Positions 60,901 through 64,000 of a stretch of 64,000 bases of DNA are shown here, in pieces (position 1 is the first letter of the stretch; each line of letters starts with the position of its first letter). The stretch comes from Pachypanchax playfairii. Its lineage: Eukaryota; Chordata; Actinopteri; Cyprinodontiformes; Aplocheilidae. The notes beneath the pieces were generated by a model. It saw only the letters and a list, made by a program, of their open reading frames with translations. It searched no databases and was not told the origin of the DNA. Made by a program: the position numbers and the translations under genes. The DNA lies in assembly GCA_006937955.1 (NCBI GenBank), contig SSNP01000108.1, positions 1,574,934-1,638,933 on the forward strand. Reading direction: 5' to 3'.

Positions 60901-63244
60901 TGATGTTCAGCAGCACATCCTCACATCTGGGAATCTAGAACAAGTTTAAAACTTGATATATTTGTTTAGTAAAATTAGTTTACCTGTAAATTATGAATCC
61001 AAGTTGCTGCTTTATGTGAACAAACTGATTATTCAAACTGTAAGTGTAGCAGCTGAGGTTGTTGTCCTTTATTTTTATATTTCATTTCAAGTGGAAAAAG
61101 TCTGTTATCTAAAAGTTTTATTAACCAGCATGACAGCATGCTGACTGAAAAGTAAAAATCATTCTCTCTGGCTGACGGCGTGAAACAGACTTTCTAAAAA
61201 CACCTCCAGGGGTCTTGTTAGTGCTGGTGTCTTCTTCTTCTGAAATAAACAAAAGCCCACACACTAAAAAATGCTTAAGCCCTTTGACCTTCAAGTGTTA
61301 TTGTTTCTCCTACATTTATCACTACGGCTCTTCTTCAGCCTTTTCAGCTTTGGTCATGGAAACTCTAAAATCCAACATCTCCTGTAGACAGAACCTCCTC
61401 AAGCTGTAAGGCCTCAATAAGCTGAATGTCTCACTCCTAAAAAATACGGGTTCATGGTTGGGGGGGGTCCAAAATGTCACCGGACATAACAATCAGAAAT
61501 ATCATTGCATCTGAGTGTGTGTTTGTGAATGTGTGAGTGATGAACCTATAAAGCATTTTTCTCTGTGCTTCTGCGTGGGGAGAAAAAAGAGCAGCTCTCT
61601 TCAGGGGAGCTTAGTCTGCTGCTTCACTTACTTTCTACTGTTGAAGATGCCAAAATGTGCCTCAACTGTTCAAATAAATACATGACATTTTTACCCTCTC
61701 AGTAGGTGCTTGGCTGCACTATTTCTGCTCAGTTATACATCTGCACATATGCTGCAGTATCTTTTGATATTGACTGGAGCCTCTACATAGTGGCTGAACT
61801 TTCACATTGCATTTTATTTTGAAGTTCTTGTCTAGTTTTCATTGCTTTTGTCTTCTTACATGCGTTCATCTCAGAGATGAATTCATTTTGGATTGAGACA
61901 TTAGTGATCGGAAATAAAATAACGTGACCGCTGTGTGAGGTGAAGTTCAGGTGGGACATGTCAACAAGCATCACTGCAGAGTTTTGTCAGAACAGCAGCT
62001 GGGCACTGTTGGAATTCTGCACCTTGTTGCATTAACCGGCTTCTTTCCCTGGATTAGGGCTATGGTGTCCATCTGTCGGCCGTCGGCTTACATTTAAGCC
62101 CTGCCATTTCACAGGTCCAGATCCAGCCGGCAATCCCGGTAGGCGGCTTAGCTCTTTCAATGACAGAAGGGTATCCTTTCTTCTGGAAATTCAATGAGGC
62201 AACGCCACAGGAGTGTGAAAGAGATCTTATTCAGGAAGCTAAAGGTCACAAACTGCTAGTTAACAAATTTAGCCAAAATACGACTGTCTGTGTTCATATT
62301 GTTTTATAAGTCTAGGCTGCCATCTCACTATAGAAAACTGTTCCAAAAAGCACACTGAGGAGTTTACCTGTTAATTTAGTCCTTATATGAATATCTCTTT
62401 TAACTCATGAAAACTAGCTCTAAGTGGCTGACATTTAACAGGAATTAAAGGTCTAGTATCCCTGTGTAATTTCTGTATATATGAATTAGGAGTTTGAGGA
62501 TGAGGGTGCACATTTACATGAAAAAAAAGCTCAAAGAAAGAGCACAAAGCTGTGCATACTGCCGAGGAAATAAAAACCCTTTCTTACATTTGGCCATTGA
62601 GGATTATCCTGTCAGCTGACTAAGCAGTTTGCCCAGGAAAGGGCTTTAAAGGCTTTTAACACTTTGTGCTGCAGATAACGTCAGCATCATCTCATGGATT
62701 TCCCAGAAGCTTACAGGTATTTAACAATGGTATTTAACAGGGCTCAGGAGTGATGCCTTGTGACAGGTAAACTAAAGCTTTGGGCAATGGATCAGTCTTC
62801 TTCCTGCTTATGTTCTTGCACTTATTGTGATGACTTTAATAGAGATGGACAGCTGTAAAGAGAACACATAAATCAACACTGTACAACAAGTGGGAACATG
62901 AAACTTGTTTAACAAAGTTCTGAATGTCTTGAACGCTGGAGCAGGGAACATTAAGGACCCAAAATGCAACAGTGCAGCAGCAGATAGGATGAAAATCCAA
63001 AATATGATTTTAATGGAAGCTTGAGGAACAAAACAGAGTTGACTCTTTTATTTGGCACAAGAACATTTGTATGTGAAAACCTGACAAACGCACTAAAGAC
63101 AGACTACAACTTATAAAGGGGGAGAGACAGGTGAGTGGGATGATGGAAATCAGATCAGGTGTGTGTGATTAACTCAGTGACAAAACAGCATGACAGGATA
63201 AGAAGTGTAAACATGGCATAATCAAACCTGATTATGGCCAGACA
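57983..63244. other. Long repeat-poor non-coding region
   Basis: About 5 kb with almost no recognisable transposons. Segments about 58920-59640 and 62020-62240 have balanced composition and homeobox-like TAATTA cores, and are reasonable candidates for conserved regulatory DNA; this cannot be shown from one sequence. The part at 62930-63240 resembles a decayed LTR or leader, without termini. Confidence 0.35.
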
Positions 63245-64000
63245 CTGAAGCGTTTGAGAAAAAAGAGCAAACTGGTTGGATCTGTTTTTGGAGTTTGTTC
63301 CAGATGTGTGGAGCATTAAAACTGAACCGCTGCCTCTCCAGGTTTAGTTCTGACTCAGGGAACTGAGAGCAGGTCTGTCCCTGATGACTTGAGGGTTCTG
63401 CATTAAACCAGTAGTGTGACTATCTGAGAGCTAAAGATTTATGATCCACTTTCTTGGTTCTGAATTAACAGCAGCTGACTTTTAATCTTTCTTCTTCTCC
63501 AAAAACATTTTTTTCTTTTTCCTTTTTTAACTGAAGAAAGTTCTGACACATTGATTTTTTTAATTTGATCAATGAATGTGATCAGTAATTGAATTGGACA
63601 ATTAGTCTCCTGGTGAAATGTTTATGTAAATTTGTGTTTCATCTGTATAAATATGGTTAAATATTTTGTTGTATTCCATAATCTGAAGCAGTGGGAGAAG
63701 TTTGAACAGCAGAAACCCCAAAATAGAACCTTGGGGAAGGCCACAGGTTTTTTGGCTCAGATTCGTTGTTATCTATAGACACAAAAAGGTCCCTGTATTT
63801 TAAGTAAGAGGTAATCCAGTTAAGAACTGTACAAAAAAGTCCCACCCAATTTTTCAGCTGATCTAATAATACGTTATGATCAATCATGTTGAAAGCAGCA
63901 CTAAGATCCAATAATACCAGGACTGAAAGTTTGTTATCATCTACATTTACAAAAGTAATCTAAGTGCTAAGGTATTGGCGAAAACCTAACTGGAAGACTC
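63245..64000 (-). pseudogene. L2/CR1-like LINE ORF2 remnant, runs off the window
   Basis: Reading leftward from the edge: QLGFRQYL, VLVLLDLSAAFNMIDHNVLL, LNWITSYLKYRDLFVSI, then after a frameshift LPQGSILGFLLFKLLPLLQ and IYTDETQIYI. The catalytic YADD motif has become YTDE. A C-terminal piece RTLKSSGTDLLSVP / VRTKPGEAA follows at about 63360-63290. Stops and frameshifts make it inactive. It is a related family but not the same copy as 22712-23385. Confidence 0.82.

Overview
The window is vertebrate nuclear DNA, almost certainly from a teleost fish. It is AT-rich, gene-poor and packed with teleost-type repeats: a Tc1/mariner transposon with 200-bp inverted repeats, tRNA-headed SINEs, L2/CR1-like and RLE-type LINE pieces, hAT and PIF/Harbinger-like non-autonomous elements, several TTAA-target MITE families and solo LTRs. 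There is no bacterial, phage, CRISPR or operon structure. The only intact long protein gene is a Tc1-like transposase (342-1364, minus strand).

Layout. 0.1-1.7 kb: complete Tc1-like element. 1.8-3.5 kb: SINEs, one split by a 1.17-kb hAT-like element with an 8-bp target duplication. 4-16 kb: four copies of a TTAA-flanked MITE (family A; one a fold-back), a palindromic hAT MITE, a one-N assembly gap with a duplicated flank, two SINE types and a decayed Tc1-like fragment. 16.6-17.8 kb: hAT-derived element with a splice-ready exon. 18.2 kb: GGAT/GATA microsatellite. 21.9-24.5 kb: PIF-like MITE, L2-like reverse transcriptase remnant, small hAT MITE and another MITE. 27-29 kb and 38-40.6 kb: two direct copies of one segmental duplication, each with private insertions whose empty site survives in the other copy. 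31.7-32.8 kb: family A MITE split by a solo LTR. 34-35 kb: LINE fragment and a TTAA MITE. 41.9-42.9 kb: 3' part of a second Tc1 copy beside an N gap, with a 183-bp duplicated flank. 43.1-44.06 kb: CpG-rich interval ending in a plausible first coding exon and splice donor; what follows may be a long first intron. 51-53.4 kb: RLE-type LINE split by a family A MITE, then a decayed BED/hAT transposase. 55.2 kb: truncated family A MITE. 63.2-64 kb: L2-like LINE remnant running off the edge.

How it fits together. Nesting gives a relative history: SINEs and LINEs are oldest, hAT and TTAA MITEs inserted into them, and solo LTRs and Tc1 came later. The Tc1 copies are nearly identical, and one appears to be segregating (present and absent haplotypes misjoined), so that family was recently active. 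A recurrent pattern is that many mid-sized non-autonomous elements carry a short start-codon cassette, often CpG-rich or CCAAT-containing and sometimes with a consensus splice donor; this is the most interesting biological lead here. No database search was possible. Family names rest on terminal sequences, target duplications and recognised protein motifs.
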